From Streptomyces parvus (GTDB lineage: Bacteria > Actinomycetota > Actinomycetes > Streptomycetales > Streptomycetaceae), in the NCBI RefSeq assembly GCF_032121415.1, contig NZ_CP135079.1:2790001-2854000 (forward strand): a stretch of DNA of 64,000 nt, written 5' to 3'. Both the position numbers and the translations under genes were made by a program. The notes beneath the pieces were generated by a model, which did not search any database, had not been told where the DNA came from, and saw only the letters and a program-made list of their open reading frames with translations. Shown one piece after another: positions 17,398 through 25,948 of the stretch. Position 1 is the stretch's first letter, and every line of letters begins with the position of its first letter.

Positions 17398-18957
17398 TCA
17401 GTTCGGGCCGGACTCCCCGTGGTTGCGCGGCCGGGCGGGCAGCGCGAACATCACCAGGAAGATCACCGAGAGCACCCCGGCCACCCACCACAGCGACTGC
17501 TGGAACGCGTCGACGAACGCCGGGCCGACCGCTTCGGGAGCCAGCCGGTCGCCGATCGCGCCGAAGAAGACGACGGACACCAGACCGAGGCCGAGCGCCG
17601 TCCCCATCTGCTGCACGGTGTTGATCAAACCGGACGCCGAACCGGCGTGCTCCTGCGGCACTTGGGAGAGCACCGTGTCGGTCAGCGGAGCCACGATCAG
17701 CCCCATCCCCGCACCCATGACCACGAGCGGGACGGCCATCTGCCAAGAGCTGATGCCCATGCCGTACTGCTCGCTCTCCCAGAGGTAGATCAGCAGTCCG
17801 GCGATCATGAGGAGCGCGCCGGCCTGGAGGACCTTGCGGCCGAAGCGGGGCACGAGCTTCTGCACGGAGATACCGGCGGCCACCGAGACGGCGACGGAGA
17901 AGGGGATGCCCGTCACGCCGGCGCGCAGCACGCTCCAGCCGAGGCCCATCTGCATGTAGAGGGTCCAGACCAGGAAGAAGATGCCGAGGCCGACGCCGAA
18001 GGTCAGCTGCACGGCGATACCGGCGGCGAAGCTCTTCACCCGGAACAGGGACAGCTCGATCAGCGGCGACCCGTCGGTCAGGGCCCTGTGCCGCTGGTGG
18101 ATCACCAGCGCCGCGAAGACGAACAGGCTGCCCACCATCGAGAGATGGCCCCAGAGCGGCCAGCCCAGCTCGTGTCCCCGGGTGAGCGGATAGATGAGCA
18201 TCAGCATCGCCAGGGTGATCAGGGCGACGCCGGGCAGGTCGAGACGGACCGCCTTGGGGGCCTTGGACTCGCTGATGAACTTCGCGCCGAGGATCAGTCC
18301 GGCGATGCCGACGGGCAGGTTGATCAGGAAGATCGGCCGCCAGCCGAGCCCGAAGAGGTCCCACTCGGTGAGCAGGGCGCCCAGCAGCGGACCGGAAACC
18401 GCGCCGAGTCCGACGACCGCGCCGAAGAGACCGAAGACCTTGCCGCGCTCGTGGGCCGGGAAGGTGGCGTGCACGATCGAGAGGACCTGGGGCACCATCA
18501 GGGCCGCCGTCGCGCCCTGGAGGATGCGGGCGGCGACCAGTATCTCGGGGTTGGGCGCCACGCCGCACAGGGCCGAGGCGAGCGTGAAGCCGCCGATGCC
18601 GATGAGGAAGAGCCGCTTGCGCCCGTAGATGTCCCCGAGCCGGCCGCCCGTGATCAGCCCGGCCGCGAACGCGAGGGCGTAGCCGGCGGTGATCCACTGG
18701 ATCGCGGAGACGGAGGCTCCGGTCTCCCGCGTGATGCTGGGGATCGCGATGTTGACGATCGTGACGTCGACCAGGTCCATGAAGGCCGCGGTCATCACGA
18801 TGGCGAGCGCGAACCAGCGACGCCGGTCCGCCGGAGCGGCCACGGGTGCGGGGGCACCCGGCGTCTTGACCGGCGCGACCGGCGTCCTCACCGATGCGGA
18901 CGACGTGGGCGGTACGAGGTGCGATGCCGCGGGCGGCGGCGGTGCGGAAGAAGGCAT
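17398..18957 (-). CDS. MFS drug exporter, DHA2 (EmrB/QacA) type
   Basis: 519-residue membrane protein with about 14 helices. DHA2 motifs are DLVDVTIVNIAIPSI in TM1, the loop GGRLGDIYGRKRLFLIG, and motif C-like GPLLGALLTEWD...GWRPIFLINLPVG. Proton-driven export of a hydrophobic compound is the family role. It is divergent from the WYL regulator gene, with an imperfect inverted repeat between the two starts, so that regulator probably controls it. Confidence 0.9.
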   Translation of the reverse strand: MPSSAPPPPAASHLVPPTSSASVRTPVAPVKTPGAPAPVAAPADRRRWFALAIVMTAAFMDLVDVTIVNIAIPSITRETGASVSAIQWITAGYALAFAAGLITGGRLGDIYGRKRLFLIGIGGFTLASALCGVAPNPEILVAARILQGATAALMVPQVLSIVHATFPAHERGKVFGLFGAVVGLGAVSGPLLGALLTEWDLFGLGWRPIFLINLPVGIAGLILGAKFISESKAPKAVRLDLPGVALITLAMLMLIYPLTRGHELGWPLWGHLSMVGSLFVFAALVIHQRHRALTDGSPLIELSLFRVKSFAAGIAVQLTFGVGLGIFFLVWTLYMQMGLGWSVLRAGVTGIPFSVAVSVAAGISVQKLVPRFGRKVLQAGALLMIAGLLIYLWESEQYGMGISSWQMAVPLVVMGAGMGLIVAPLTDTVLSQVPQEHAGSASGLINTVQQMGTALGLGLVSVVFFGAIGDRLAPEAVGPAFVDAFQQSLWWVAGVLSVIFLVMFALPARPRNHGESGPN

Positions 18958-18970
18958 GGGTGAAACCTAG

Positions 18971-19004
18971 GGTCCCATTAGGCCAGATGATGACCTGATG
19001 GTCC
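18971..19004. promoter_or_regulatory. Candidate WYL-regulator operator
   Basis: GGTCCCATTAGG (18971-18982) and CCTGATGGTCC (18994-19004) form an imperfect inverted repeat with one gap and two mismatches, centred in the 61-base gap between the divergent MFS and WYL genes. Position suits control of both promoters. Confidence 0.4.
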
Positions 19005-19018
19005 GCCATGCTGAAGCC

Positions 19019-20074
19019 ATGTCCGATACCCCGGCACGTCTGCTGAAGCTGCTCTCCCTCCTTCAGACCCCGCGCGAGTGGCCCGGCGGCGAACTGGCCG
19101 AACGGCTCGACGTCAGCCCGCGCACGATCCGCCGCGATATCGACCGGCTCCGCGACCTGGGCTACCCGGTCGAGGCCTCGCGCGGCTCGGTCGGCGGCTA
19201 TCGCCTGGTCGCGGGCGCCGCCATGCCGCCCCTCCTGCTGGACGACGAGGAGGCGGTGGCCATCGCGGTGGGGCTGCGGGCCGGGGCGGGGCACGCGATC
19301 GAGGGCGTCGACGAGGCCTCCGTACGGGCGCTGGCGAAGCTGGAGCAGGTGCTGCCCTCCCGTCTGCGGCACCGGGTCTCCGCGCTCCAGAACGCCACGG
19401 TGCCGCTGACCCGGGGCGACGGCTCCACCATCGACCCGCGGACCCTGACGACGCTGGCATCGGCGGCCACCGGGCGGGAGCGGCTGAGGTTCGCGTACCG
19501 CAGCGGCGACGGCACCCGGACGAAGCGGCAGGTCGAGCCGTACCGGCTGGTGAGCACCGGGCAGCGCTGGTACCTGGTGGCGTACGACCTCGGCCGGGAA
19601 GACTGGCGGACGTTCCGGGTGGACCGGGTCGGCGAGCCGTACGCGACCGGGGCCCGGTTCGCTCCGAGGCCCCTGCCCGTCGAGGACTCGGCGAGCGATA
19701 CGGGCGGCGGTACGGGGAGTGGCGCGGGGAGCGGGGACGCGGCGACGTTCCTGGCCCGGTCGATGCGGCGGATGCAGCCGGAGCTGCGGCTCGACGTGCG
19801 GTTCGACGCCCCGGCGGAGTTCGTGACGGCGCGGCTGCCCGCGCACCTGGGGACGCCGGAACCGGACGGGGAGGGCGGCTGCCGGCTGCGGGCCTCGTGC
19901 ACCGACTCGCTGGAGTGGGCGACGCTGCGGCTGGCGCTGGTGGACTGCGAGTTCTCCGTGGAGGGGCCGCCGCAGCTGGTGGCGTACCTGGAGGGGCTGG
20001 GCGCCCGGCTGACCCGGGCTGCCGGCGGGGCCGCCGTCGAACCGCGTCAGGCAGCGGGCCCGGAACAGGGATGA
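19019..20074 (+). CDS. WYL-domain transcriptional regulator (YafY type)
   Basis: 351-residue DeoR-type regulator. An N-terminal winged HTH (residues 5-60; RLLKLLSLLQ, LAERLDVSPRTIRRDIDRLRDLGYPVEA) is followed by a WYL ligand-sensing domain (about 145-230; LRFAYRSGDG, QRWYLVAYDL, FRVDRV) and a WCX-like C-terminal part. I chose ATG 19019, where homologous proteins typically start (MSDTPARLL); an in-frame ATG at 18998 would overlap the operator-like repeat. It likely controls the divergent exporter gene. Confidence 0.88.
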   Translation: MSDTPARLLKLLSLLQTPREWPGGELAERLDVSPRTIRRDIDRLRDLGYPVEASRGSVGGYRLVAGAAMPPLLLDDEEAVAIAVGLRAGAGHAIEGVDEASVRALAKLEQVLPSRLRHRVSALQNATVPLTRGDGSTIDPRTLTTLASAATGRERLRFAYRSGDGTRTKRQVEPYRLVSTGQRWYLVAYDLGREDWRTFRVDRVGEPYATGARFAPRPLPVEDSASDTGGGTGSGAGSGDAATFLARSMRRMQPELRLDVRFDAPAEFVTARLPAHLGTPEPDGEGGCRLRASCTDSLEWATLRLALVDCEFSVEGPPQLVAYLEGLGARLTRAAGGAAVEPRQAAGPEQG

Positions 20075-20109
20075 GCCCCGACGCCGGGGGGGGTGGGCGC
20101 CGGGGCTCA
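20072..20109. terminator. Terminator between WYL gene and hrdD
   Basis: TGAGCCCCGACGCC and GGCGCCGGGGCTCA pair with one mismatch around a G-rich loop. The left arm includes the WYL stop codon. It separates the convergent WYL and hrdD genes. Confidence 0.75.
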
Positions 20110-20205
20110 GCTCGTGGACCGGTGGAAAACCGGTCGGGTGACCGGAATGACCCGGTCGGTCGGCCGGTGCGAACCGGCTTGATGGGGAGATTACGGGTTA
20201 TTGGC

Positions 20206-21207
20206 TCACGCCGCAGCGTCAAAGCCCGTGTCGTGAGCCATTCGCTTCAATTCGAGCAGTGCGTGCTTCTCTATCTGCCGGATCCGCTCCCGCGTGAGGC
20301 CGTGCTGCTTGCCCACTTCGGTCAGGGTCCGCTCCCGCCCGTCCTCGATGCCGTACCGCATCTTGATGATCGAGGCGGTCCGGTTGTCGAGCTTGCCGAT
20401 GAGGTCTTCCAGCTCCTCGCTGCGGAGCAGGGTCATCACCGACTGCTCGGGCGAGACGGCGGAGGTGTCCTCCAGCAGGTCGCCGAACTGGGTGTCGCCG
20501 TCGTCGTCCACGGACATGTTGAGGCTGACCGGGTCGCGGGCCCAGTCCAGGACGTTGCCGACGCGCTCGGCGTTGGAGTCGAGCTCGGCGGCGATCTCCG
20601 CGTGCTCCGGGTCGCGGCCGTGCTCGCGGTTGAACTCGCGCTGGACCCGGCGGATCCGGCCGAGCTCCTCCACCAGGTGGACGGGGAGCCGGATCGTGCG
20701 GGACTGGTCGGCGATGGACCGGGTGATGGCCTGGCGGATCCACCAGGTCGCATACGTGGAGAACTTGAAGCCCTTGGCGTAGTCGAACTTCTCGACGGCG
20801 CGCACCAGGCCGGCGTTGCCCTCCTGGATCAGGTCGAGCAGAGGGAGCCCCGCGCGCGGGTAGCGGCGGGCCACGGCGACGACGAGCCGGAGGTTGGAAC
20901 GGATGAATATGTCCTTGGCGCGCTCGCCATCGGCGACCAGCGCCTCCAGCTCCTCACGCTTCGCGTCACCGGCATCGCTCTCGACCTCGCCGTCGAGGAT
21001 CTGCTGGGCGTAGACGCCCGCCTCGATGGTCTGGGAGAGGTCGACTTCCTTGGCGGCGTCGAGCAGCGGTGTGCGGGCGATCTCGTCCAGGTACATGCCG
21101 ACCAGGTCGCGATCGGCGATCTCCCCGCCCACGGCGCGAACACTGCGTGCCCGGTCGGTCTCACCGGAGGCGGCGGACGTACGACGGGCGACGGCACGGG
21201 TTGCCAT
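20206..21207 (-). CDS. hrdD: RNA polymerase sigma factor HrdD-like
   Basis: 333-residue group 2 sigma-70 factor. It shows region 1.2 (DLVGMYLDEIARTPLL), region 2 (RSNLRLVVAVARRY, LLDLIQEGNAGLVRAVEKFDY, FKFSTYATWWIRQAITR), region 3 (LPVHLVEELGRIRR) and region 4 (RERTLTEVGKQHGLTRERIRQIE). Compared with the principal HrdB it lacks a long N-terminal extension, fitting HrdD. ATG 21207 follows AAGGGAG. A SigR-type promoter lies upstream. Distinguishing HrdD from HrdA/HrdC rests on remembered sequence and gene order. Confidence 0.9.
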   Translation of the reverse strand: MATRAVARRTSAASGETDRARSVRAVGGEIADRDLVGMYLDEIARTPLLDAAKEVDLSQTIEAGVYAQQILDGEVESDAGDAKREELEALVADGERAKDIFIRSNLRLVVAVARRYPRAGLPLLDLIQEGNAGLVRAVEKFDYAKGFKFSTYATWWIRQAITRSIADQSRTIRLPVHLVEELGRIRRVQREFNREHGRDPEHAEIAAELDSNAERVGNVLDWARDPVSLNMSVDDDGDTQFGDLLEDTSAVSPEQSVMTLLRSEELEDLIGKLDNRTASIIKMRYGIEDGRERTLTEVGKQHGLTRERIRQIEKHALLELKRMAHDTGFDAAA

Positions 21208-21668
21208 GCGTGCTCCCTTGCTGAGTAGGTCGCGACACCCTTCCGGGTGCCCTGCATCCGATGGAAACAACGACTGGAATCCGGACAGAATTCCCATGCG
21301 ACACATTCATTTTCGTGATCATGCAGTACCCTGTTCCGCTTCGACCGCCGGACACCGCTTCCGGATCCCATCGGACGCGCAGGTCAGAGCCGGTGCGGAG
21401 GGGTTCCGGCCCCGTGTCGGCCCCCTTGCCGACTCTCCGGCCGGGTACCCGGAATCGGCGCGTCCACCCGAAGCGCCCTGCTCCCGCCCGGAACTCCCTG
21501 CCCCTCCCCGAGAGACGGCTGCGGTGGCGTTCGGGTTGCTCAGGCGCGCCCGCGACGGGAATGGCCGGACAGGCCCCGGGCCCGTCGGCCGATCCGGCCG
21601 GTGACCGCCGCCCGGCGCGCGATTCGGGCCGACCCGCCGGTGTTCCAGGACGGTGGAGCCTTCGCCCC
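21208..21668. other. Intergenic region holding the hrdD promoter
   Basis: 461 bases between hrdD and the dioxygenase gene, both on the minus strand. The part near hrdD contains the SigR-type promoter and an AT-richer leader. I see no supported gene or clear terminator in the rest, which has only short GC palindromes such as CCGGCCGATCCGGCCGG near 21584. Confidence 0.5.
21269..21295 (-). promoter_or_regulatory. SigR-type promoter of hrdD
   Basis: On the minus strand GGGAAT, exactly 18 bases, then GTT. This equals the SigR/SigH consensus GGGAAT-N18-GTT, 60 to 90 bases upstream of the hrdD start. hrdD is, as I recall, a known SigR target in S. coelicolor, which fits. Confidence 0.8.
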
Positions 21669-22451
21669 TCAGCCGAACTGCACCGAGCGCTTCGCCAGTC
21701 CCATCCAGAACCCGTCGATGACGCTCCGCCCCCGGTCCAGCTCGTCCTCGGCCGCGCCCAGCGTCACGAACAGCGGCGCGAAGTGCTCGGTGCGCGGGTG
21801 GGCGAGCCTTCCGGCCGGGGACGTGTGCTCGAAGTCGATCAACGCGTCGATGTCCTGGGCCCGCAGCGCCCGGTCGCCCCAGTCGTCGAACTCCGCCGAC
21901 CAGCCGGGGACGCCGCCGCCCTGGTGGCGCAGGGCGGCCAGGTTGTGGGTGAAGAAGCCGCTGCCGACGATCAGCACGCCCTCGTCGCGCAGCGGGGCGA
22001 GCTTGCGCCCGACGTCCATGAGCTTCTGCGGGTCGAGGGTGGGCAGGGAGATCTGGAGTACGGGGATGTCGGCGTGCGGGAACATCTCCACCAGCGGGAC
22101 GTACGCCCCGTGGTCGAGGCCCCGGTCCGGGATGTCCTGGACCGGCGTACCCGCCCCGCGCAGCAGCTTGCGGACGCTGTCGGCGAGCCGGGGAGCGCCG
22201 GGGGCCTCGTACCGCACCCCGTAGTAGTGCTCGGGGAAGCCCCAGAAGTCGTACACGAGCGGCACGGTCTCGGTCGCCCCCAGGGCGAGCGGGGCCTCCT
22301 CCCAGTGCGCGGAGACCATCAGGATCGCGCGGGGGCGGGGCAGGCCCGCGGACCAGGCGGCGAGTTCGCCGGGCCAGACGGGATCGTCGGCCAGGGGCGG
22401 CGCGCCGTGCGAGAGGTAGAGGGCGGGCATGCGCTCCGCGGTGGCTGTCAT
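21669..22451 (-). CDS. DODA-type extradiol ring-cleavage dioxygenase
   Basis: 260-residue class III (LigB-like) dioxygenase of the YgiD/4,5-DOPA dioxygenase group. Metal-binding histidines are in LYLSHGAPP (His15), DHGAYVPL and GSGFFTHNL; the YDFWGFPEHYY segment is characteristic. It would open an aromatic catechol ring with Fe(II) or Zn(II). GGGAG precedes ATG 22451. Substrate unknown. The gene is divergent from marR-like 22718, whose operators lie in the shared intergenic region, so it may be co-regulated. Confidence 0.9.
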   Translation of the reverse strand: MTATAERMPALYLSHGAPPLADDPVWPGELAAWSAGLPRPRAILMVSAHWEEAPLALGATETVPLVYDFWGFPEHYYGVRYEAPGAPRLADSVRKLLRGAGTPVQDIPDRGLDHGAYVPLVEMFPHADIPVLQISLPTLDPQKLMDVGRKLAPLRDEGVLIVGSGFFTHNLAALRHQGGGVPGWSAEFDDWGDRALRAQDIDALIDFEHTSPAGRLAHPRTEHFAPLFVTLGAAEDELDRGRSVIDGFWMGLAKRSVQFG

Positions 22452-22644
22452 GGCACTCCCCATCCACTGGGCGCCGGATCCCGAGCGGCCGGGCGCCGCA
22501 CTGGGCGTCCGGGCCACCGGATCCGGTCACGAGTTCGTCAGAGCAGTAGTTCCCCGAGGTCATCCGGGGGATCGTTGTGCAGGGGTCCTGCGGAATTCCG
22601 CCGGAGGTCCCCCGGAACCCCGCGAGTGGCCTCCCGGGGAAGTT

Positions 22645-22660
22645 CCTTGAAAGTTCAAGG
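22645..22660. promoter_or_regulatory. MarR-type operator 1
   Basis: CCTTGAAAGTTCAAGG, a perfect 7-base inverted repeat around AG, located 57 bases before the MarR gene. It resembles typical MarR operators and is matched by a second copy in inverted orientation. Confidence 0.65.
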
Positions 22661-22690
22661 TCCTACCTGTGGAGACCTTAGCTCTATCTA

Positions 22691-22704
22691 GTTCAACTTT
22701 CAAG
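22691..22704. promoter_or_regulatory. MarR-type operator 2
   Basis: GTTCAACTTTCAAG; its reverse complement CTTGAAAGTTGAAC shares 12 of 14 bases with the core of operator 1. It sits just upstream of the Shine-Dalgarno (AAAAGG) of the MarR gene, suiting autorepression. Confidence 0.6.
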
Positions 22705-22717
22705 AAAAGGTCGTACA

Positions 22718-23230
22718 GTGGAGTCCATGACCACGGCATCCACCAGCGCACCGCGTTGGCTCACCGACGAGGAGCAGCGCGTCTGGCGCGCCTATCTGCA
22801 CGCCACCACGCTGCTGGAGGATCACTTCGACCGCCAGTTGCAGCGCGATGCCGGTATGCCGCACACCTACTACGGGCTGCTCGTCCAGCTCTCGCAGGCC
22901 CCCCGCCGCCGGATGCGGATGACGGAGCTGGCCCGGAACGCGAAGATCACCCGCTCCCGGCTCTCGCACGCCATCGCCCGGCTGGAGAAGAACGGCTGGG
23001 TCCGCCGTGAGGACTGCCCATCCGACAAGCGCGGCCAGAACGCGGTGCTCACCGACGACGGCCTCGACATGCTGCGCCGCTCGGCGCCGGGCCATGTCGA
23101 GGCCGTACGGCAGGCGATGTTCGACCGGCTCACGGACGAGCAGGTGAAGAGCCTCGGGGAGATCATGCGGGTGCTCGCCTCCGGTCTGGAACCGGAGGGC
23201 ACGGACGCGGATCTGCCCTGGCTCCGCTGA
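22718..23230 (+). CDS. MarR family transcriptional regulator
   Basis: 170-residue dimeric winged-HTH repressor. The core is visible as LLVQLSQAPRRRMRMTELARN, then recognition helix ITRSRLSHAIARLEKNGWVRRE and the wing CPSDKRGQNAVLTDDG. GTG 22718 is favoured by AAAAGG seven bases upstream; ATG 22727 is an alternative. Two near-identical operator palindromes precede it. It is convergent with the MFS exporter at 23333, a frequent regulator/exporter neighbourhood; the target could also be the divergent dioxygenase gene. Confidence 0.9.
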   Translation: MESMTTASTSAPRWLTDEEQRVWRAYLHATTLLEDHFDRQLQRDAGMPHTYYGLLVQLSQAPRRRMRMTELARNAKITRSRLSHAIARLEKNGWVRREDCPSDKRGQNAVLTDDGLDMLRRSAPGHVEAVRQAMFDRLTDEQVKSLGEIMRVLASGLEPEGTDADLPWLR

Positions 23231-23290
23231 GCGGGGCGATCACCGGTCGGAACCGGGCAGATCGATCGCGGAGCGGAGCCAGGGCAGATC
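23210..23290. terminator. 19-bp inverted repeat terminator spanning marR end
   Basis: GATCTGCCCTGGCTCCGCT (23210-23228, the last codons of the MarR gene) is repeated in perfect reverse complement at 23272-23290. The 43-base loop holds a smaller hairpin CCGGT/ACCGG. Likely a bidirectional terminator between convergent genes, made by an inverted copy of coding sequence. Confidence 0.65.
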
Positions 23291-23332
23291 AGGGGCGGGC
23301 CGTCGTCGAAGGAGGGCCGACGGCGGTCGTCG

Positions 23333-24874
23333 TCAGTGGGCGACCACCGGAATCCTGAACTCCTCCTCGGCGCCCGCCTCGGACGCGCTCTCCGTGCCGC
23401 CCGACCCGGTTCCGGGGCGGCCGGTGTTGATGAGGGCGATCGCGATGGCGGCCGCGGCGACGAGGATGCCGACCGCCCACCAGATCGCGGAGGCGAAACC
23501 GCTGACCATGGCCTGGAGCTCCAGGAGCTTCGGGTCCGTGGCGCTGGCCGCGTGATCGGCGACGTACGCGGTGGTGGCGCTCGCGGCGATGGTGTTCAGC
23601 AGGGCGGTGCCGATGGCGCCGCCGACCTGCTGCGAGGTGTTGACCATCGCGGACGCCACACCCGCGTCACGCGGCTCGATGCCGTGCGTGGCCAGGGACA
23701 TCGCCGGCATGAACGCCGTACCCATACCGAGGCCGAGCAGCAGCATGCCGGGCAGGATGACGGCCGCGTAGCTGGTGTTCAGGTCCAGCTGGGTCAGGAG
23801 CAGCATGCCGACCGCGGCGACCAGGAATCCGGGGCCCATCAGCAGACGCGGCGGGACCCGGGTCATCAGCCGGGTGCCGATCTGGGTGGAGCCGGTGATC
23901 ATGCCGACGATCATGGGCATGAACGCGAAGCCGGTCTTGACCGGGGAGTAGCCCTTGACGACCTGCAGGTAGTAGGTCAGGAAGAGGAACAGCCCGAACA
24001 TCGCGATGATGGCGAGACCCAGCGAGAGGTAGACCCCGCCGCGGTTGCGCTCGGTGAGGACGCGCAGCGGCAGCAGCGGCGACTTCACGCGCGACTCGGT
24101 CACGACGAAGGACAGCAGCAGTACGGCGGCGGCGACGAACATCGAGACGGTCAGGGCGTCCGACCAGCCGGCCGACTCGGCGCGCGTGAAGCCGTAGACC
24201 AGGGTGACCAGGCCGAGGGTGGAGAGCACGACGCCGGGGATGTCCAGCGGTGCGCGGTTGCGGGTGCCGGAGGGCTCACGGATCACGAAGTACGCGCCCA
24301 CGGCGGCGACCACGGCGAACGGGATGTTGACGAAGAACGTCCAGCGCCAGTTCAGGTACTCGGTGAGGAAGCCGCCGAGGATCAGCCCGACCGCGCCACC
24401 GCCACCGGCGATGGCCCCGTAGATGCCGAACGCCTTGGCGCGCTCCTTGGCGTCGGTGAACATCACGGCGAGCAGGGACAGCGCGGCCGGGGCGAGCAGG
24501 GCGCCGAAGACACCCTGGAGGGCCCGGGAGCCGAACATCATCGCCTCGTTCTGGGCGGCCCCGCCGAGCGCGGAGGCCAGCGCGAAGCCGGTCAGGCCGA
24601 CGACGAAGGTGCGCTTACGGCCCCAGAGGTCGGCGATCCGGCCGCCGAAGAGGAGGAGACCGCCGAAGGCGAGGGCGTAGGCGGTGATGACCCACTGCTT
24701 GTTGCCGTCGGAGATGCCGAGGTCGGTCTGGGCGGAGGGCAGCGCGATGTTCACGATGGTCGCGTCGAGGACGACCATCAGCTGGGCGAGCGCGATGAAG
24801 GCGAGGGCTTTCCAGCGGCTCGGATCGGGAAGGGCGGTGTCGGCTGTTCGGGACAGGCCGGCCATTTTTGACAT
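23333..24874 (-). CDS. MFS drug exporter, DHA2 (EmrB/QacA) type
   Basis: 513-residue protein with about 14 helices. Motifs: LMVVLDATIVNIALPSAQ in TM1, FGGRIADLWGRKRTFVVG in loop 2-3, and GFLTEYLNWRWTFFVNIPFAVV. The tail is acidic. I place the start at ATG 24874, nine bases after AGGTGG; GTG 24886 in the longer frame has no Shine-Dalgarno. It lies 198 bases downstream of the TetR gene on the same strand and is probably controlled by it, possibly also by the convergent MarR. Confidence 0.9.
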   Translation of the reverse strand: MSKMAGLSRTADTALPDPSRWKALAFIALAQLMVVLDATIVNIALPSAQTDLGISDGNKQWVITAYALAFGGLLLFGGRIADLWGRKRTFVVGLTGFALASALGGAAQNEAMMFGSRALQGVFGALLAPAALSLLAVMFTDAKERAKAFGIYGAIAGGGGAVGLILGGFLTEYLNWRWTFFVNIPFAVVAAVGAYFVIREPSGTRNRAPLDIPGVVLSTLGLVTLVYGFTRAESAGWSDALTVSMFVAAAVLLLSFVVTESRVKSPLLPLRVLTERNRGGVYLSLGLAIIAMFGLFLFLTYYLQVVKGYSPVKTGFAFMPMIVGMITGSTQIGTRLMTRVPPRLLMGPGFLVAAVGMLLLTQLDLNTSYAAVILPGMLLLGLGMGTAFMPAMSLATHGIEPRDAGVASAMVNTSQQVGGAIGTALLNTIAASATTAYVADHAASATDPKLLELQAMVSGFASAIWWAVGILVAAAAIAIALINTGRPGTGSGGTESASEAGAEEEFRIPVVAH

Positions 24875-25072
24875 GGGTGTAGCCACCTAAGGACATGCGA
24901 GGGCGCCGAGGCGTCGCGAAGTGGGCGTCGGCGGTACGTGCTGTGGCGTACGCGCGACGGTTGCGTGGGCCGCCCGCGCGTGACAGGGACGTACGGGCCG
25001 GTGTTCGGGTGAGGCGGGACGGTGCGGCCGACGGAGTCGGCGGGTCCGGGAAGGTTCAGGTCGGTGCGGCCG

Positions 25073-25846
25073 TCAGGAGCGCCGCAGATCCTCCAAGGTC
25101 GCCGCCGATCCGGGCAGTTCGGAGCGGGCCGGGGTCTCCAGGCCGTCCAGGAACAACTGCAGATGACGGTGGGTGAACCGGTCGATGCCCTGGCAGGCGA
25201 TGCCGGGGAGCGGCCGGGTGAGCTGGGAGAGGGCGACGAGTACGTCACCGACGGCGATGTCGGTGCGCAGCCGCCCCGCGGACTGGGCGCGCGAGACGAG
25301 CCCTGCGACGGCCTCTTCGAGGCGGTCGCGCTCGGCGAGCAGATCGGGATGGTCCTTGTCGAAGACGCCGGAGATCATCGGGCACAGGGCGCCGATCCGT
25401 TCGTCGGCGGCCGCGTGCACGAAGCGGCTGAGCGCGGCGAACGGGTCGGACTCCGCCGCGACGGCCTCCTCGACCCTCAGGGTGGTCCGGGAGGTGACCG
25501 CGAGGACGACCTCGTGGGTGAGGGCGGCGCGGTCGGGGAAGTTCCGGTAGAGCGTGGCGTTGCCGACGCCCGCGCGGCGGGCGACGTCGTCCAGCGGCAC
25601 CTCGGGCCCGAACTCGACGAAGAGCTCGCGCGCGGCCGAGACGATCCGCTCACGGTTGCGCAGCGCGTCGGCCCGGGGGCGGGCGGCGCGGCACGACGCT
25701 GTCGGTGCGGTGCCCTTCCCGGCGACGGTCTCCGCGACGCGTCCGGTGCCGGTCCGCGTGGCGCTTGTGGCGCCGGGCCGCGCGGTGTTGCCGGTGACGG
25801 CGGCCTGCGCTGCACCCTTGGCGGCGGTCTTCACTGCGCCCCTCAC
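25073..25846 (-). CDS. TetR family transcriptional regulator
   Basis: 257-residue repressor. After an unusual basic/alanine-rich N-terminal extension of about 60 residues, the TetR HTH is clear: RERIVSAARELFVEFG, VPLDDVARRAGVGNATLYRNFPDRAALTHEV. The rest is a helical ligand-binding domain. GTG 25846 or GTG 25834 (after GAGGGG) could be the start, so the extension length is uncertain. Two matching inverted-repeat operators lie 40-100 bases upstream, consistent with autoregulation. The following gene is an MFS exporter. Confidence 0.88.
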   Translation of the reverse strand: MRGAVKTAAKGAAQAAVTGNTARPGATSATRTGTGRVAETVAGKGTAPTASCRAARPRADALRNRERIVSAARELFVEFGPEVPLDDVARRAGVGNATLYRNFPDRAALTHEVVLAVTSRTTLRVEEAVAAESDPFAALSRFVHAAADERIGALCPMISGVFDKDHPDLLAERDRLEEAVAGLVSRAQSAGRLRTDIAVGDVLVALSQLTRPLPGIACQGIDRFTHRHLQLFLDGLETPARSELPGSAATLEDLRRS

Positions 25847-25885
25847 CTGCCCTTCCCCCTGCGTAGCCGGTAGGCCCCCTTCCGT

Positions 25886-25907
25886 AACCGGGGACCGCTT
25901 CCCCGTT
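25886..25907. promoter_or_regulatory. TetR-type operator 1
   Basis: AACCGGGGA-CCGC-TTCCCCGTT, an inverted repeat with arms AACCGGGG / CCCCGTT. It lies between the divergent TetR and M6-protease genes. Confidence 0.6.
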
Positions 25908-25925
25908 TATCGGGGACACGTATGC

Positions 25926-25948
25926 AAACGGGGAGAGCCTCCCCGGTT
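25926..25948. promoter_or_regulatory. TetR-type operator 2
   Basis: AACGGGGA-GAGCC-TCCCCGGTT, the same half-sites as operator 1 in mirrored order, with the two centres about 41 bases apart (roughly four helical turns). This spacing suits cooperative dimer binding over the divergent promoters. Confidence 0.6.

Noticed and set aside
17116..18963. 615-codon plus-strand frame opposite the MFS exporter
   Set aside because: His/Asp/Gln-rich shadow typical of GC-rich antisense frames.
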